A stretch of DNA of 64,000 nucleotides, from contig CALXTW010000002.1 in the NCBI GenBank assembly GCA_944391515.1, positions 48,687 through 112,686 of the forward strand, in the 5' to 3' direction. Made by a program: the position numbers and the translations under genes. Below are positions 15,890 to 24,834 of the stretch, piece after piece. Positions within the stretch are counted from its first letter, which is position 1. Each line of letters opens with the position of its first letter. Origin of the DNA: an uncultured Alphaproteobacteria bacterium. Lineage in GTDB: Bacteria; Pseudomonadota; Alphaproteobacteria; RF32; CAG-239. The notes beneath the pieces were generated by a model. That model saw only the letters and a list, made by a program, of their open reading frames with translations. It searched no databases and was not told the DNA's origin.

Positions 15890-16684
15890 ATGAAAATAGC
15901 CACGTTTAATGTAAATTCGATTAATGCTCGTATGGAAAACCTTTTGCCATGGCTGGAAAAGGTCAAGCCCGATATTGTCTTGCTGCAAGAAATTAAAAGC
16001 GAGGACAGTTCTTTTCCGTACTTTGATTTGAAATTGCAAGGTTATGAGGCGAAAATTTTAGGCCAAAAGAGCTATAACGGCGTGGCGATTTTAAGCCCTC
16101 ACAAAATAAAAATCATCGAAGAGGGCTTGCCTGATTTTAATGATGAAAACGCGCGCTATTTGGAAGCGCTTGTAAATGTAAAAGGCGAGGATTTTCGTGT
16201 TGCCTCAATTTATTTGCCAAACGGCAATCCGCCTTATAACGACCCTGAGGATACCTCAAAGTTTACCTATAAACTAAAGTGGATGGAGGCACTGTTTCAA
16301 CACACAAATGAGCTTATTCATAAACCGGAGTCGGTCATTTTAGGGGGCGATTTTAATGTGATAATGACCGATAATGATGTCTATAATCCCGAACTTTTCC
16401 GCAACAATGCTTTGTTCCGTCCGGAGGTTATAAGTCGCCTCAAAGCAATTGAGTATCAAGGCTGGACAGATGCTTATCGTGCACTATATCCTTTGCCCCT
16501 AAACGGCTATACCTATTGGGACTATGCCGGAGGCGCCTTCCAAAATGATACCGGTATGCGTATTGATTATTTGTTTTTATCACCCAAGGCAGCGGATAGG
16601 CTAATCTCTTGTGAGGTAGATAAACACCCACGCGGCCAATCCAAACCATCGGATCACACGGCTTTGGTTGCGGAGTTACGCTGA
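15890..16684 (+). CDS. xthA: Exodeoxyribonuclease III
   Basis: This 264-residue EEP-fold nuclease has AP-endonuclease and 3'-exonuclease activity in base excision repair. Recognisable elements are MKIATFNVNSIN, LQEIK with the metal-binding glutamate, GGDFNV, the substrate loop GGAFQNDTGMRIDYLF, and the terminal SDHTALVAEL catalytic Asp-His. Length and motif order match bacterial ExoIII. It is the first gene of a tight three-gene operon: its TGA overlaps the ATG of rnr by one base. Confidence 0.95.
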   Translation: MKIATFNVNSINARMENLLPWLEKVKPDIVLLQEIKSEDSSFPYFDLKLQGYEAKILGQKSYNGVAILSPHKIKIIEEGLPDFNDENARYLEALVNVKGEDFRVASIYLPNGNPPYNDPEDTSKFTYKLKWMEALFQHTNELIHKPESVILGGDFNVIMTDNDVYNPELFRNNALFRPEVISRLKAIEYQGWTDAYRALYPLPLNGYTYWDYAGGAFQNDTGMRIDYLFLSPKAADRLISCEVDKHPRGQSKPSDHTALVAELR

Positions 16685-18771
16685 TGAGAAAAAAACAAAA
16701 AGCCTCCACTTTGCCCGATACTTGCCATTTGCGAATTTGCGGAGCTTCGGATTTCGGAGACCTAATGGCTCAAACCCTAAACCCGCAGGATAATCCTAAA
16801 AATTACAAAATTTATGTGCTGGATAATAAAAAAATCAAACCACCTTTGGCAGAAGGCGATTGTTTTATTGCCAAATTACATAATCAAAAAAACACCTGGT
16901 GGGCTAAGCCCATTGCCCGAACGCGTACGGCCGAAAATAATACGGAAGTTTTGCATGGCGTGATTGAGGAGAAGGATAAAAAGTTTTATCTAAAATCGGC
17001 CGAAAAAAATTCCCGAAAGGAGTATCTGTTAGATAGGTTGCAAGGCGCCAAAGTAGGGGATTTTGTGAAAGCCGAACTCTATGGCGAAGAGCGTTTCAAA
17101 CAAGTCAAAATCATCAAAAACTATGGCAAGTTTAATGTCGCCAAAGGCACGGATTTGATTGTTTTGGAAAAATACAATATTGAGACCGAATTCTTTCAAG
17201 AAGTATTAAAAGAGGCCAAACACCTCAAGCCTTATTCAAAAGATAAAAGAGAAGATTTGACCTCAATTCCACTTGTGACCATTGACGGAGATGACTCAAA
17301 AGACTTTGATGATGCCGTCTGGGCACAAAAGATAGATAATGGTTTTGATATTATAGTTGCCATAGCCGATGTGGCCTACTATGTGCGTCCCAACAGTCCG
17401 CTGGATAGAGAAGCCTACAAAAGGGGCAATTCGGTTTATTTGCCCAATATGGTTGTACCGATGCTGCCCGAAATCTTAAGCAATGATTTGTGTTCTTTGC
17501 GCCCAAAAGAGGAGCGTCCTTGCATTGCCTGCCGCATGCGTATAGATATGGACGGCAATATCAAGAGTTATTCATTCCACCGAGCGATAATGAAATCTTG
17601 CGCCAGATTGACCTATCGCGAAGCGCAACTCGCCTTTGACGGGGAGTTTAATCAACAAACCGCTGCTTTGTTTAAACCGGTAATTCAACCTTTATATGAG
17701 GCTTATTTTGCATTGAAAAAAGCCACTCAAAAAAGAGGTGCTTTGGAGTTGGAGCCAACCGAAATTAAAGTCAAAGTCGGGTCTCAAGGGCAAATCTTAT
17801 CCATTGGTAAGGCAGAGCATTTTATAAGCCATGAGATAATTGAGGAGTTTATGATTGCCGCTAACGTTTCGGCCGCTCTTGCCTTGCAAAAATCAAAACT
17901 GCCGATAATGTATCGCATTCACGATAAGCCCTCAAAAGAAAAACTCCAAGATTTAGAACCTCTGTTACATAATCTGCACTTAAAATTGCCTGATTATGCC
18001 GCTCTCAAGCCAGAGCATTTTAATCATATATTGGAGCTATGCTGCAAACAGCATTTTTCTGCCGGTATCAATGATTTGATTTTGCGAACCCAATCTCAGG
18101 CACAATATTCCCCTGAAAATATCGGACACTTTGGTTTGGCGTTAAAAAACTATGCACATTTTACTTCGCCGATTCGCCGTTATGCCGATTTGCTGGTGCA
18201 CAGAGCCCTCATCAGAGCTTATGAAATGCCAGATGGTGGAGATTTGGAAGAAAACGCTGATATTGAACTGTTTAAGCAAATCGGAGCGCATATCAGCCAA
18301 ACCGAGCGCACAGCAGCCCAAGCCGAAAGAGAAAGTGTGGCACGTTATATTTCAGCTTATCTCAATCCCTCAATCGGGCTAGACTTTGAGGTTAAAATCA
18401 CCGGCCTGACGCCAGCAGGAATTTTTGTTTGTATTGAGAGTTTGGGCGCGGACGGATTAATCCCGATGAGAAGTTTGCCGATGGATAATTATGTGTTGGA
18501 TACATCGCAAACCGAGCTCGTAGGAAAACAAAGCAAAAAAACATTTTTATTGGGCGAAAAAATAATTGCCCGCTTAACGGAAGCCTCACCTCTGACCGGA
18601 AGTTTGGCCTTTAAGTTGGTGGATAAAGATGAAGGTGTTGACTATGCTGCCGGCTATCCTATAATCGCAAGACATAAAAAGCAGGACAAAGCATCGTCTC
18701 GCAAAACCAAAAAAGAGCGCAAAGCCAAAATCAAACGCCGTAATCGCCAAAAGGAAAAACGCAAAGCATGA
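16684..18771 (+). CDS. rnr: Ribonuclease R
   Basis: This is a 695-residue 3'-5' exoribonuclease of the RNB family, processing structured RNAs. The catalytic aspartates are in TIDGDDSKDFDDAVWAQ near residues 200-215. Cold-shock-like domains precede it, the HFTSPIRRYADLLVHRAL motif lies near 490, and an S1 RNA-binding domain covers about 560-650. The last 35 residues are a strongly basic tail (KTKKERKAKIKRRNRQKEKR), as in other RNase R proteins that bind ribosomes. The start overlaps the xthA stop (TGATG) and the end overlaps the next gene by 4 nt, so the three are translationally coupled. Confidence 0.95.
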   Translation: MRKKQKASTLPDTCHLRICGASDFGDLMAQTLNPQDNPKNYKIYVLDNKKIKPPLAEGDCFIAKLHNQKNTWWAKPIARTRTAENNTEVLHGVIEEKDKKFYLKSAEKNSRKEYLLDRLQGAKVGDFVKAELYGEERFKQVKIIKNYGKFNVAKGTDLIVLEKYNIETEFFQEVLKEAKHLKPYSKDKREDLTSIPLVTIDGDDSKDFDDAVWAQKIDNGFDIIVAIADVAYYVRPNSPLDREAYKRGNSVYLPNMVVPMLPEILSNDLCSLRPKEERPCIACRMRIDMDGNIKSYSFHRAIMKSCARLTYREAQLAFDGEFNQQTAALFKPVIQPLYEAYFALKKATQKRGALELEPTEIKVKVGSQGQILSIGKAEHFISHEIIEEFMIAANVSAALALQKSKLPIMYRIHDKPSKEKLQDLEPLLHNLHLKLPDYAALKPEHFNHILELCCKQHFSAGINDLILRTQSQAQYSPENIGHFGLALKNYAHFTSPIRRYADLLVHRALIRAYEMPDGGDLEENADIELFKQIGAHISQTERTAAQAERESVARYISAYLNPSIGLDFEVKITGLTPAGIFVCIESLGADGLIPMRSLPMDNYVLDTSQTELVGKQSKKTFLLGEKIIARLTEASPLTGSLAFKLVDKDEGVDYAAGYPIIARHKKQDKASSRKTKKERKAKIKRRNRQKEKRKA

Positions 18772-19898
18772 AAAAAATAGGACTATTAAGCATAATCTTG
18801 CCACTCATGGCCACCACGGCTCAAGCAGATGACAGAGTAGCTCTGGCGCAAGCCTATACGTCGGTCTTAGAGGATTATCTTCTGCCGGCAAATGTTGAAG
18901 ATTTGGCGATTCCTGCGCTCCAAGCCTTAAATAAAATGGATAAAAATATTCGCATAGCCGATGATGGGGCCAGAATATCGCTTTATGCAAACGGTCGTTT
19001 GCTCAAAACCCTGCGCAAGCCCGAAAACAAAAACGATGTGTCTGCTTGGTTAGAAATAAATGATAATTTGCTGCGTGCCGCCAAAAAAGCCTCTAAGACT
19101 TTAGACGTTAAAGATTTTGAAATCGTAGATACCATGTTGGCCTACGGAATTAAAAATTTTGATTCCGATTCGTCTTATTATCCCGATTTGGAGTTGAGCA
19201 ATCCACCTACGCCGGAATTTAAACCGCAACGCGCCTATTATGACCGCTTGCAAGAAGGCAATATTTTATATATTCGCCTTGGCGCGATTAATAAATACAC
19301 CGCCCAAAATATTGAAGAAAGCTTGAAAAAATATGCCCAAGCCACAGGCTTGATTCTTGATTTAAGAGGAAATCCCGGCGGCGTGTTAGAAGAGGCCGTT
19401 AAGGTTGCAGGTCTATTTATTGATGGGGGAATTATCGCCTCATCTAAGGGCAGAGCAGGGAGTGAGATTGAATATTACAATGCTCCCAACGGAGATATCT
19501 GGCAAGACAAACCGATTGTGGTCTTGATAGATGGGCAAACAGCATCTTCTGCCGAGGTTTTGGCGGTGGCATTGCAAGAGCAGAGTAGGGGAACGGTGGT
19601 CGGCACCAACAGCTTTGGTAAAGGAACGATTCAAAAACTCATTAAACTGGATAATAATAGCCGCTTAGCTCTGACCAACGGGTTAATATATACGCCGTCA
19701 GGCAATAAATTGGCAGGGCGAGGTGTCATGCCTGATATTTGCACATCAGGCGAGTTGGAAAGCCGCAATCCGGAAAATATCTTGGCAAAAAATAAAGACT
19801 TGGCCTATTGCCCGGCCGAAGATAGAGAGGATAAGCAACAAGATATCAATGTGGCAAAAGCTTATTTGCAAAAGCACACAAAAAAAGGTCTGAACTAA
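18768..19898 (+). CDS. S41 family (C-terminal processing type) protease
   Basis: This is a 376-residue exported serine protease. A signal peptide (MKKIGLLSIILPLMATTAQA) is followed by about 150 unremarkable residues and the S41 core: ILYIRLGAIN, LILDLRGNPGG, the nucleophile in TASSAEVLAVALQ, and the general-base lysine in NSFGKGTIQ. A separate PDZ domain, usual in CtpA, is not recognisable between signal peptide and core, so this may be a short or divergent member. It overlaps rnr by 4 nt (ATGA). The stop codon lies inside the terminator hairpin. Confidence 0.85.
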   Translation: MKKIGLLSIILPLMATTAQADDRVALAQAYTSVLEDYLLPANVEDLAIPALQALNKMDKNIRIADDGARISLYANGRLLKTLRKPENKNDVSAWLEINDNLLRAAKKASKTLDVKDFEIVDTMLAYGIKNFDSDSSYYPDLELSNPPTPEFKPQRAYYDRLQEGNILYIRLGAINKYTAQNIEESLKKYAQATGLILDLRGNPGGVLEEAVKVAGLFIDGGIIASSKGRAGSEIEYYNAPNGDIWQDKPIVVLIDGQTASSAEVLAVALQEQSRGTVVGTNSFGKGTIQKLIKLDNNSRLALTNGLIYTPSGNKLAGRGVMPDICTSGELESRNPENILAKNKDLAYCPAEDREDKQQDINVAKAYLQKHTKKGLN

Positions 19899-19915
19899 GT
19901 CAGACCTTTTATTTT
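19884..19915. terminator. Bidirectional terminator
   Basis: AAAAGGTCTGA and TCAGACCTTTT form the stem, with A-run and T-run at the ends. It includes the stop codon of the S41 protease gene and also faces the convergent minus-strand pair ending at 19928. Confidence 0.85.
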
Positions 19916-19927
19916 GGGGAAAGCGAA

Positions 19928-20197
19928 TTATTTTGCAAAATGCTCTTGCGGCACTTCGCGGATAATCCGCTCAATGTTTTCCTTTCTTTCACTCTCGCGC
20001 TCACGGATTTTTTTAATCCGTTTAGCTCTCATTCTAGCATCCCATTTATCGCCAAGAATAAATAAATACCCCAAGGCGTAGGGAAGAAGGGTGAAACAAG
20101 CAATTAAAATCGCCAGAACAATAGCGATTTTAAAATCATAAATTGCGGCACCCACTAAGGCTGCGGCAATCAGAATTGTTAAGAAAAATTTTTTCAT
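19928..20197 (-). CDS. Small two-helix membrane protein
   Basis: I do not recognise this 89-residue protein. It has two adjacent hydrophobic helices (about residues 3-20 and 23-50) and a C-terminal half dense in Arg, Lys and Glu that probably forms a cytoplasmic helix. It overlaps the preceding gene by ATGA, so the two are translated together. There is no Shine-Dalgarno sequence of its own. Confidence 0.6.
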   Translation of the reverse strand: MKKFFLTILIAAALVGAAIYDFKIAIVLAILIACFTLLPYALGYLFILGDKWDARMRAKRIKKIRERESERKENIERIIREVPQEHFAK

Positions 20198-20424
20198 GGT
20201 TTATTGTTTTTTAGGGTTAATATTTTTTTATAAATCTTATACGGAACAACTACCGTACAGATAATCAATATCATTGTCAGCAATGATAACACTAATATCT
20301 CCCCGAAATTCCACGGGAAAGAAAATACCTTATCACCAACAAATTGAATTAAATACCAGCCACCCTTATATATAACAAGAGCAGCTACCACAGCAACAAC
20401 TGCGGCTAAAAATTTTTTGTTCAT
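20194..20424 (-). CDS. Small two-helix membrane protein
   Basis: I do not recognise this protein of 76 residues. It has one hydrophobic N-terminal helix and a second near residues 42-62, then a short basic tail. I chose the ATG at 20424 because the upstream part of the frame reads like translated non-coding DNA. The leader AATAATAAAACT before it lacks a Shine-Dalgarno sequence, like other orphan genes in this window. It overlaps the next membrane protein gene by 4 nt. Confidence 0.55.
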   Translation of the reverse strand: MNKKFLAAVVAVVAALVIYKGGWYLIQFVGDKVFSFPWNFGEILVLSLLTMILIICTVVVPYKIYKKILTLKNNKP

Positions 20425-20639
20425 AGTTTTATTATTTTTTTTATTGATTAATAAATTTCTTTTTATATTTACCCTAAAGGTCATGAAAAAAATTTCTTCA
20501 CTAATAATAAGGTAAATAATTTGTTTAATGCATGGAGAATAACATAAATTTTGCATAAAGACAATAGACAAAAATAAAATTTTTGGTCAATAAATGCAAA
20601 ATTATAAGCCCTCAACCAAAATAATTACGAAAAATTATG

Positions 20640-20667
20640 TTGACAAACCTCTCAAAAACTGTATATT
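20640..20667 (+). promoter_or_regulatory. Promoter of rpmG
   Basis: TTGACA at 20640-20645, a 16-nt spacer and TATATT at 20662-20667 lie about 45 nt upstream of rpmG. The remaining sequence back to 20425 shows no gene or other element. Confidence 0.75.
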
Positions 20668-20712
20668 ACGGCTAAATGTTTTGATATAACCTAATTTTAA
20701 GAGTATAAAATC

Positions 20713-20880
20713 ATGGCAAAAGCAGTAAAAGTAAAAGTTAAATTAGAAAGTACCGCTGGTACTGGCACATTTTATCTTGCTGAAAAGAATCCTCGGACTC
20801 ATCCGGAAAAATTGACTTTGAAAAAATATGACAAGAAGTCTAAAAAACACGAAGAGTTCGTTGAAAAGAAATTAAAGTAA
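20713..20880 (+). CDS. rpmG: Ribosomal protein bL33
   Basis: This is a 55-residue reading frame: MAKAVKVKVKLES, then TGTFYLAEKNPRTHPEKL, then LKKYDKKSKKHEEFVEKKLK. The YDKKSKKHEEFVEKKLK end and the KNPRTHPEKLxLKKY core are characteristic of L33 in the large ribosomal subunit. The four zinc-binding cysteines found in some L33 forms are absent, so it is the zinc-independent type. It has its own promoter and a strong terminator, and lies convergent to xerC. Confidence 0.95.
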   Translation: MAKAVKVKVKLESTAGTGTFYLAEKNPRTHPEKLTLKKYDKKSKKHEEFVEKKLK

Positions 20881-20908
20881 AATTTAGTTCTTTCAGAAGA
20901 CAGATTTC

Positions 20909-20937
20909 AAAAAGGTGCCAAGCGGCACCTTTTTTTA
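20909..20937. terminator. Terminator between rpmG and xerC
   Basis: AAAGGTGCC and GGCACCTTT pair around AAGC, followed by a T7 run on the plus strand and preceded by an A-run, so it can serve both converging genes. Confidence 0.9.
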
Positions 20938-20950
20938 GTTTCTTTACAAT

Positions 20951-21889
20951 CTAGGACGATAATAGTCCGGCCTTATCATATTCTTTTTTGAGAGTGTCTA
21001 TCTGAACATCGGTATAGCGCTGGGTTGTGGTTAGGGACGCATGACCCAATAATTCTTGAATCGAGCGCAGGTCGGTCCCTTCCGCCAAGAGATGCGTTGC
21101 AAAAGAGTGTCGCAGGGCATGGGGAGTCAAATTGTCGTTTAGTCCCAACAAGCCGCGAATTTTTTGCATTTGCCTCTGGACAATTCTTGGCACAAGTCTT
21201 TCGCCGCGGGCACCTAAGAACAAAGCGTCTCCGACATTTAGTCGGTAAGGGCATTCCGCGACATATTTGTTAATTTTTTCAACCACAATCGGGAGGAGGG
21301 GCACAATTCTTTCTTTGTTGCCCTTACCTTTGATACGCAAAAAATCATTATTGCCGATATCGCCGACATTCAGGGCCAGGGCTTCGGAAATACGCAGACC
21401 GCAACCGTAAAGTAGAGTAAAAATAGCTGTGTCACGCAAGCCCTGCCATGAATTGCTAGCAACTTCTTCGGCCATGTCAATCACGTTAAAAGTCTCATCA
21501 ACATCTAAGGCTTTGGGCAAAACCTTTGCTCTTCTAGGAGAACCAATGACGCTGATGGCAGAATTTTTCACCACATCATGTCTGGCTAGCCATTTGAAAA
21601 AATTTTTAAGTGCCGAGATTTCGCGCGCTAAAGATGATTTTTCAATATGTTTTTCGCTCCGAAAACTGATATAAGCCCGAAAATCTCTTACCTCAAATTT
21701 TTTTAAGTCGCTGAGAGTTGCGTCTCTGTCCAAATACTCAAAACAAAAATCAAAAAATTCCGATAAATCTCTAGCATAAGCATCAAGCGTATGTGCGGAA
21801 TAACGCCGCTCATGAATAAGCCAATCTTGCCATTGGCTGATGAGAGCTTGAACATCTTTCTCAACTTTATATCTGATTTCGCTTTTCAT
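20951..21889 (-). CDS. xerC: Tyrosine recombinase XerC
   Basis: This site-specific recombinase of 312 residues resolves chromosome dimers at dif together with XerD. An N-terminal SAM-like domain (SQWQDWLIHERRYSAHTLDAY) precedes the catalytic domain with Arg in LLYGCGLRISEALAL, Lys in KGKGNKERIVPL, HxxR in HALRHSFATHLL, and His plus Tyr in LLGHASLTTTQRYTDV. I chose ATG 21889 (MKSEIRY) because GAGGAAA lies 5 nt upstream; a 21922 start has no such site. XerC rather than XerD is judged from its position next to priA and the sequence feel, so the paralog call is less certain than the family. Confidence 0.88.
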   Translation of the reverse strand: MKSEIRYKVEKDVQALISQWQDWLIHERRYSAHTLDAYARDLSEFFDFCFEYLDRDATLSDLKKFEVRDFRAYISFRSEKHIEKSSLAREISALKNFFKWLARHDVVKNSAISVIGSPRRAKVLPKALDVDETFNVIDMAEEVASNSWQGLRDTAIFTLLYGCGLRISEALALNVGDIGNNDFLRIKGKGNKERIVPLLPIVVEKINKYVAECPYRLNVGDALFLGARGERLVPRIVQRQMQKIRGLLGLNDNLTPHALRHSFATHLLAEGTDLRSIQELLGHASLTTTQRYTDVQIDTLKKEYDKAGLLSS

Positions 21890-22032
21890 AATTTTCCTCT
21901 TAAACAAAATGTTACATTCCATTATTTAAAATTTGGTTTAATAAGGGTCATAATTTGTGGGGATAATAAGGTAGGTATGGTTTTAATTTTGTTTGGTCTG
22001 AAGTAAGATAGCTCAAAACCAAAAGAGGAAAA

Positions 22033-24210
22033 ATGACGACAATCATCGGGGTAATGCTCCCGCTACCTTTTAATGAAGCTTTTGATTATAAGGCTGAGAC
22101 GGAACTTCCGCTCGGCACCCTTGTTCGCATCCCTTGGGGAAGGGAGGAGCAAATCGGGATCGTTTGGCATCATGGCAAAACCTCTCAGCTCCCGGATAAT
22201 AAAATAAAACCCATAATCGAGAAATTAGACTTTCCGCCTTTATCCAAAGCCTTAATGCAGTTTGTTAAATTTGTGGCTGAATATAATATGGCTTTTATCG
22301 GTATGGTTCTAAAAATGGTGATAAGCTCAAAAGCCATTTTTGATGATGTCCAAACCGAAACACTTTATACCCTGAGTGGCAAAACTCTATCTGAGGCAAA
22401 ATTAAAAAATTCTGATGCCCGTTGGCATGTATGCGATTTGTTAAAACATGCGCCTTACACCAGAAAAGAAATCTGCCAAGGAGCAGGGGTCGGCATGAGT
22501 GTGGTCAATACACTTATTTCGGCAGGTGTGTTAAAGCCGATTGTGCGAGAAAAGCAAAAATATTTTGCTCCGCCCAAAGGCGATTTTTGCAAGGTCAACC
22601 TAACGCCGGAGCAAGAGGCTGCGGCTTCAACTTTGTGTGATAAGGTTAATCAAGGTTTTTCGGTAACACTGTTGGATGGTGTTACGGGCTCCGGTAAAAC
22701 CGAGGTTTATTTTGAGGCGGTAGCCAAAGCCTTGGATGCTAAAAAGCAGGTTCTTATTTTGGTGCCTGAAATTGCCTTGACCACACAGTGGTTGTCTCGT
22801 TTTGAAAAACGGTTTGGTGTAAAGCCAGCATGTTGGCATTCAGGTTTAGGGCAACGAGAAAGAATAGATACCTGGAAAGCCATTATCCAAAATCGCGTTC
22901 AGGTGATTGTTGGTGCAAGGTCTGCTTTGTTTTTGCCTTATCAAAATTTAGGTCTGATGGTTATTGATGAAAGTCACGATCACTCGTTTAAGCAAGAAGA
23001 TGTTGTGAATTATCAAGGACGGGATATGGCCGTTGTTAGGGCTAAGCTGGAGCAATTCCCACTCATCTTATCAACCGCTACGCCTGATTTGGAAACGGTG
23101 TGCAATGTGGAAGAGGGAAAATATAGTTCCGTACAATTGACCAGCCGCTATGCTGCGGCACAACTGCCTGAGGTTAAGGTTGTTGACCTCAAAAAGGACA
23201 AGCCGCAAAAAGGCTCCTGGGGCGTTTCTTGGCTTTCGCCGACTTTGGTAAGCGCGCTGAAAGAAAATTTGGAGAAAAACGAGCAATCCATGCTGTTTTT
23301 GAACCGCCGCGGCTATGCCCCGTTAACCATATGTCGCGATTGCGGACACAGAATTCAATGTCCGCATTGCACGGCTTGGCTGACGGAGCACAAAAACACA
23401 AAACGCTTAATCTGTCATCATTGCGGCTATTCCATGCCGATTCCTCAAACCTGCCCCGAGTGTCACTCCGAGGATGGGCTAACGGCTTGCGGACCTGGCG
23501 TCGAACGTATTGCCGAAGAAGTATCAAAACGGTTTCCGGATGCAAAAATTGCCGTAATTTCAAGCGATATAACCTCATCTTTGAAAGAAGTATCTGAGGT
23601 TTTTGATAAGATGGAAAAAGGTGAGGTTGATATCTTGATAGGAACGCAGATTTTGGCAAAAGGTCACCATTTTCCAAGCTTGACGTTAGTAGGAATAGTT
23701 GATGCTGATTTAGGGCTTATGGGAAGTGATTTGCGCGCCACAGAGCGAACTTATCAGCTCTTATCTCAAGTCTCAGGTCGAGCCGGACGAGCCGAAAAGA
23801 AGGGAACAGTTTATATTCAAACGCTTTATCCGGATAATGCGGTATTGCAAGCGCTCATTCACAATGACCGCAGCCGATTCTTGGATTTGGAAAAACAAAG
23901 TCGCAAAATACTAAAAATGCCGCCGTTTGGAAAGTTGGCAGCAATAATAGTTTCTGGAACTAATCAAAACGTAACCGAGAAGACCGCGATTTTACTAGGG
24001 CAAACCGCACCGAATAATGATTACATATCCACATTGGGACCGGCTCCCGCGCCAATCTATATGTTGCGCAATAAATACCGTTATCGATTGCTACTGAAAA
24101 CATCAAAAAACATTAAAATTCAAGAAGTTATAAAGCAGTGGTTAAGAAGAGTGCAAGCTCCATCCAATGTGCGAATAGAGGTGGATGTTGATCCTTACAG
24201 TTTTATGTAA
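22033..24210 (+). CDS. priA: Primosomal protein N' (PriA helicase)
   Basis: This 725-residue replication-restart helicase loads the primosome at stalled forks. It shows the N-terminal DNA-binding region, Walker A GVTGSGKTEVYFEAV, helicase box II as VIDESHDHSF (DEEH-type box with Ser), and the eight-cysteine zinc module from CRDCGHRIQCPHC to CGYSMPIPQTCPECH, then motifs GPGVERIAEE, ILIGTQILAKGHHFPSLTLVGI and LSQVSGRAGRAEKKG. Length matches PriA. It is transcribed divergently from xerC and precedes the ATP synthase operon, an order also seen in other alphaproteobacteria. Confidence 0.95.
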   Translation: MTTIIGVMLPLPFNEAFDYKAETELPLGTLVRIPWGREEQIGIVWHHGKTSQLPDNKIKPIIEKLDFPPLSKALMQFVKFVAEYNMAFIGMVLKMVISSKAIFDDVQTETLYTLSGKTLSEAKLKNSDARWHVCDLLKHAPYTRKEICQGAGVGMSVVNTLISAGVLKPIVREKQKYFAPPKGDFCKVNLTPEQEAAASTLCDKVNQGFSVTLLDGVTGSGKTEVYFEAVAKALDAKKQVLILVPEIALTTQWLSRFEKRFGVKPACWHSGLGQRERIDTWKAIIQNRVQVIVGARSALFLPYQNLGLMVIDESHDHSFKQEDVVNYQGRDMAVVRAKLEQFPLILSTATPDLETVCNVEEGKYSSVQLTSRYAAAQLPEVKVVDLKKDKPQKGSWGVSWLSPTLVSALKENLEKNEQSMLFLNRRGYAPLTICRDCGHRIQCPHCTAWLTEHKNTKRLICHHCGYSMPIPQTCPECHSEDGLTACGPGVERIAEEVSKRFPDAKIAVISSDITSSLKEVSEVFDKMEKGEVDILIGTQILAKGHHFPSLTLVGIVDADLGLMGSDLRATERTYQLLSQVSGRAGRAEKKGTVYIQTLYPDNAVLQALIHNDRSRFLDLEKQSRKILKMPPFGKLAAIIVSGTNQNVTEKTAILLGQTAPNNDYISTLGPAPAPIYMLRNKYRYRLLLKTSKNIKIQEVIKQWLRRVQAPSNVRIEVDVDPYSFM

Positions 24211-24279
24211 AAAATTAACAAATTAGAAAGAAATACAATTTATGATGTAACACAATGTAAAAGAAGAGAAGAGAAAGCA

Positions 24280-24834
24280 GTGAAAAAGATTTCAAAATCA
24301 AAAATTATCACCACTTATGCCGAAGCGCTCTATAGCGCTGCCGAGGAGAAAAAAGCGGTAGATAAGGTCTTAAAAGACGTCAAGATATTGATTCAGGTTT
24401 TAAGAGAAGATTCTTCTATCATCAAGTATCTTTCTAATCCTGTATGGCAAGCCGATTCTAAAAGCAAAGCTCTAATGCAAGCAGGAAAAAAACTCGGTCT
24501 TGATAAAGAAACTTTATCTTGCTTGGAGATTATCTCTGTTAATAGCCGCTTTTCTGAATTGTTGCCGATATTAGAAACTTTTGAGCATATTTGGTATGTT
24601 AAAAACGGCTATGTTGAGGTTAGCGTTCAAAGTGTTCAAGAATTGAGCGCTGCACAAGAGAAAAAACTCTCAACTGTTTTGGAAAAAATGCTTTCGAAAA
24701 AGGTAGTTTTAAGTTATGAAATCCGCCCCGAGATTTTGGGCGGTTTGATAGTGGAATTTGGTTCTTCCATGATAGATGATTCGATTCGTGGAAAATTAAA
24801 TCGTTTGGAAATAATGATGAAAGGTGGACAATAA
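24280..24834 (+). CDS. atpH: ATP synthase F1 subunit delta
   Basis: This 184-residue delta subunit connects the F1 head to the peripheral stalk of ATP synthase. It matches the OSCP/delta family: [12 protein letters not shown] near the N-terminus and the C-terminal [29 protein letters not shown]. Translation begins at GTG 24280 after a GAAGAGAAGAG purine-rich site. Its stop shares a base with the ATG of atpA. It opens the operon atpHAGDC; the F0 genes are not in the window. Confidence 0.95.
   Translation: MKKISKSKIITTYAEALYSAAEEKKAVDKVLKDVKILIQVLREDSSIIKYLSNPVWQADSKSKALMQAGKKLGLDKETLSCLEIISVNSRFSELLPILETFEHIWYVKNGYVEVSVQSVQELSAAQEKKLSTVLEKMLSKKVVLSYEIRPEILGGLIVEFGSSMIDDSIRGKLNRLEIMMKGGQ

Noticed and set aside
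20425..20571. Upstream part of the frame before 20424
   Set aside because: It lacks a start signal and reads like translated AT-rich intergenic DNA; the gene begins at 20424.
23189..23677. 162-residue minus-strand frame inside priA
   Set aside because: It lies wholly opposite a clear PriA coding region, contains many low-probability residues and has no start signal.
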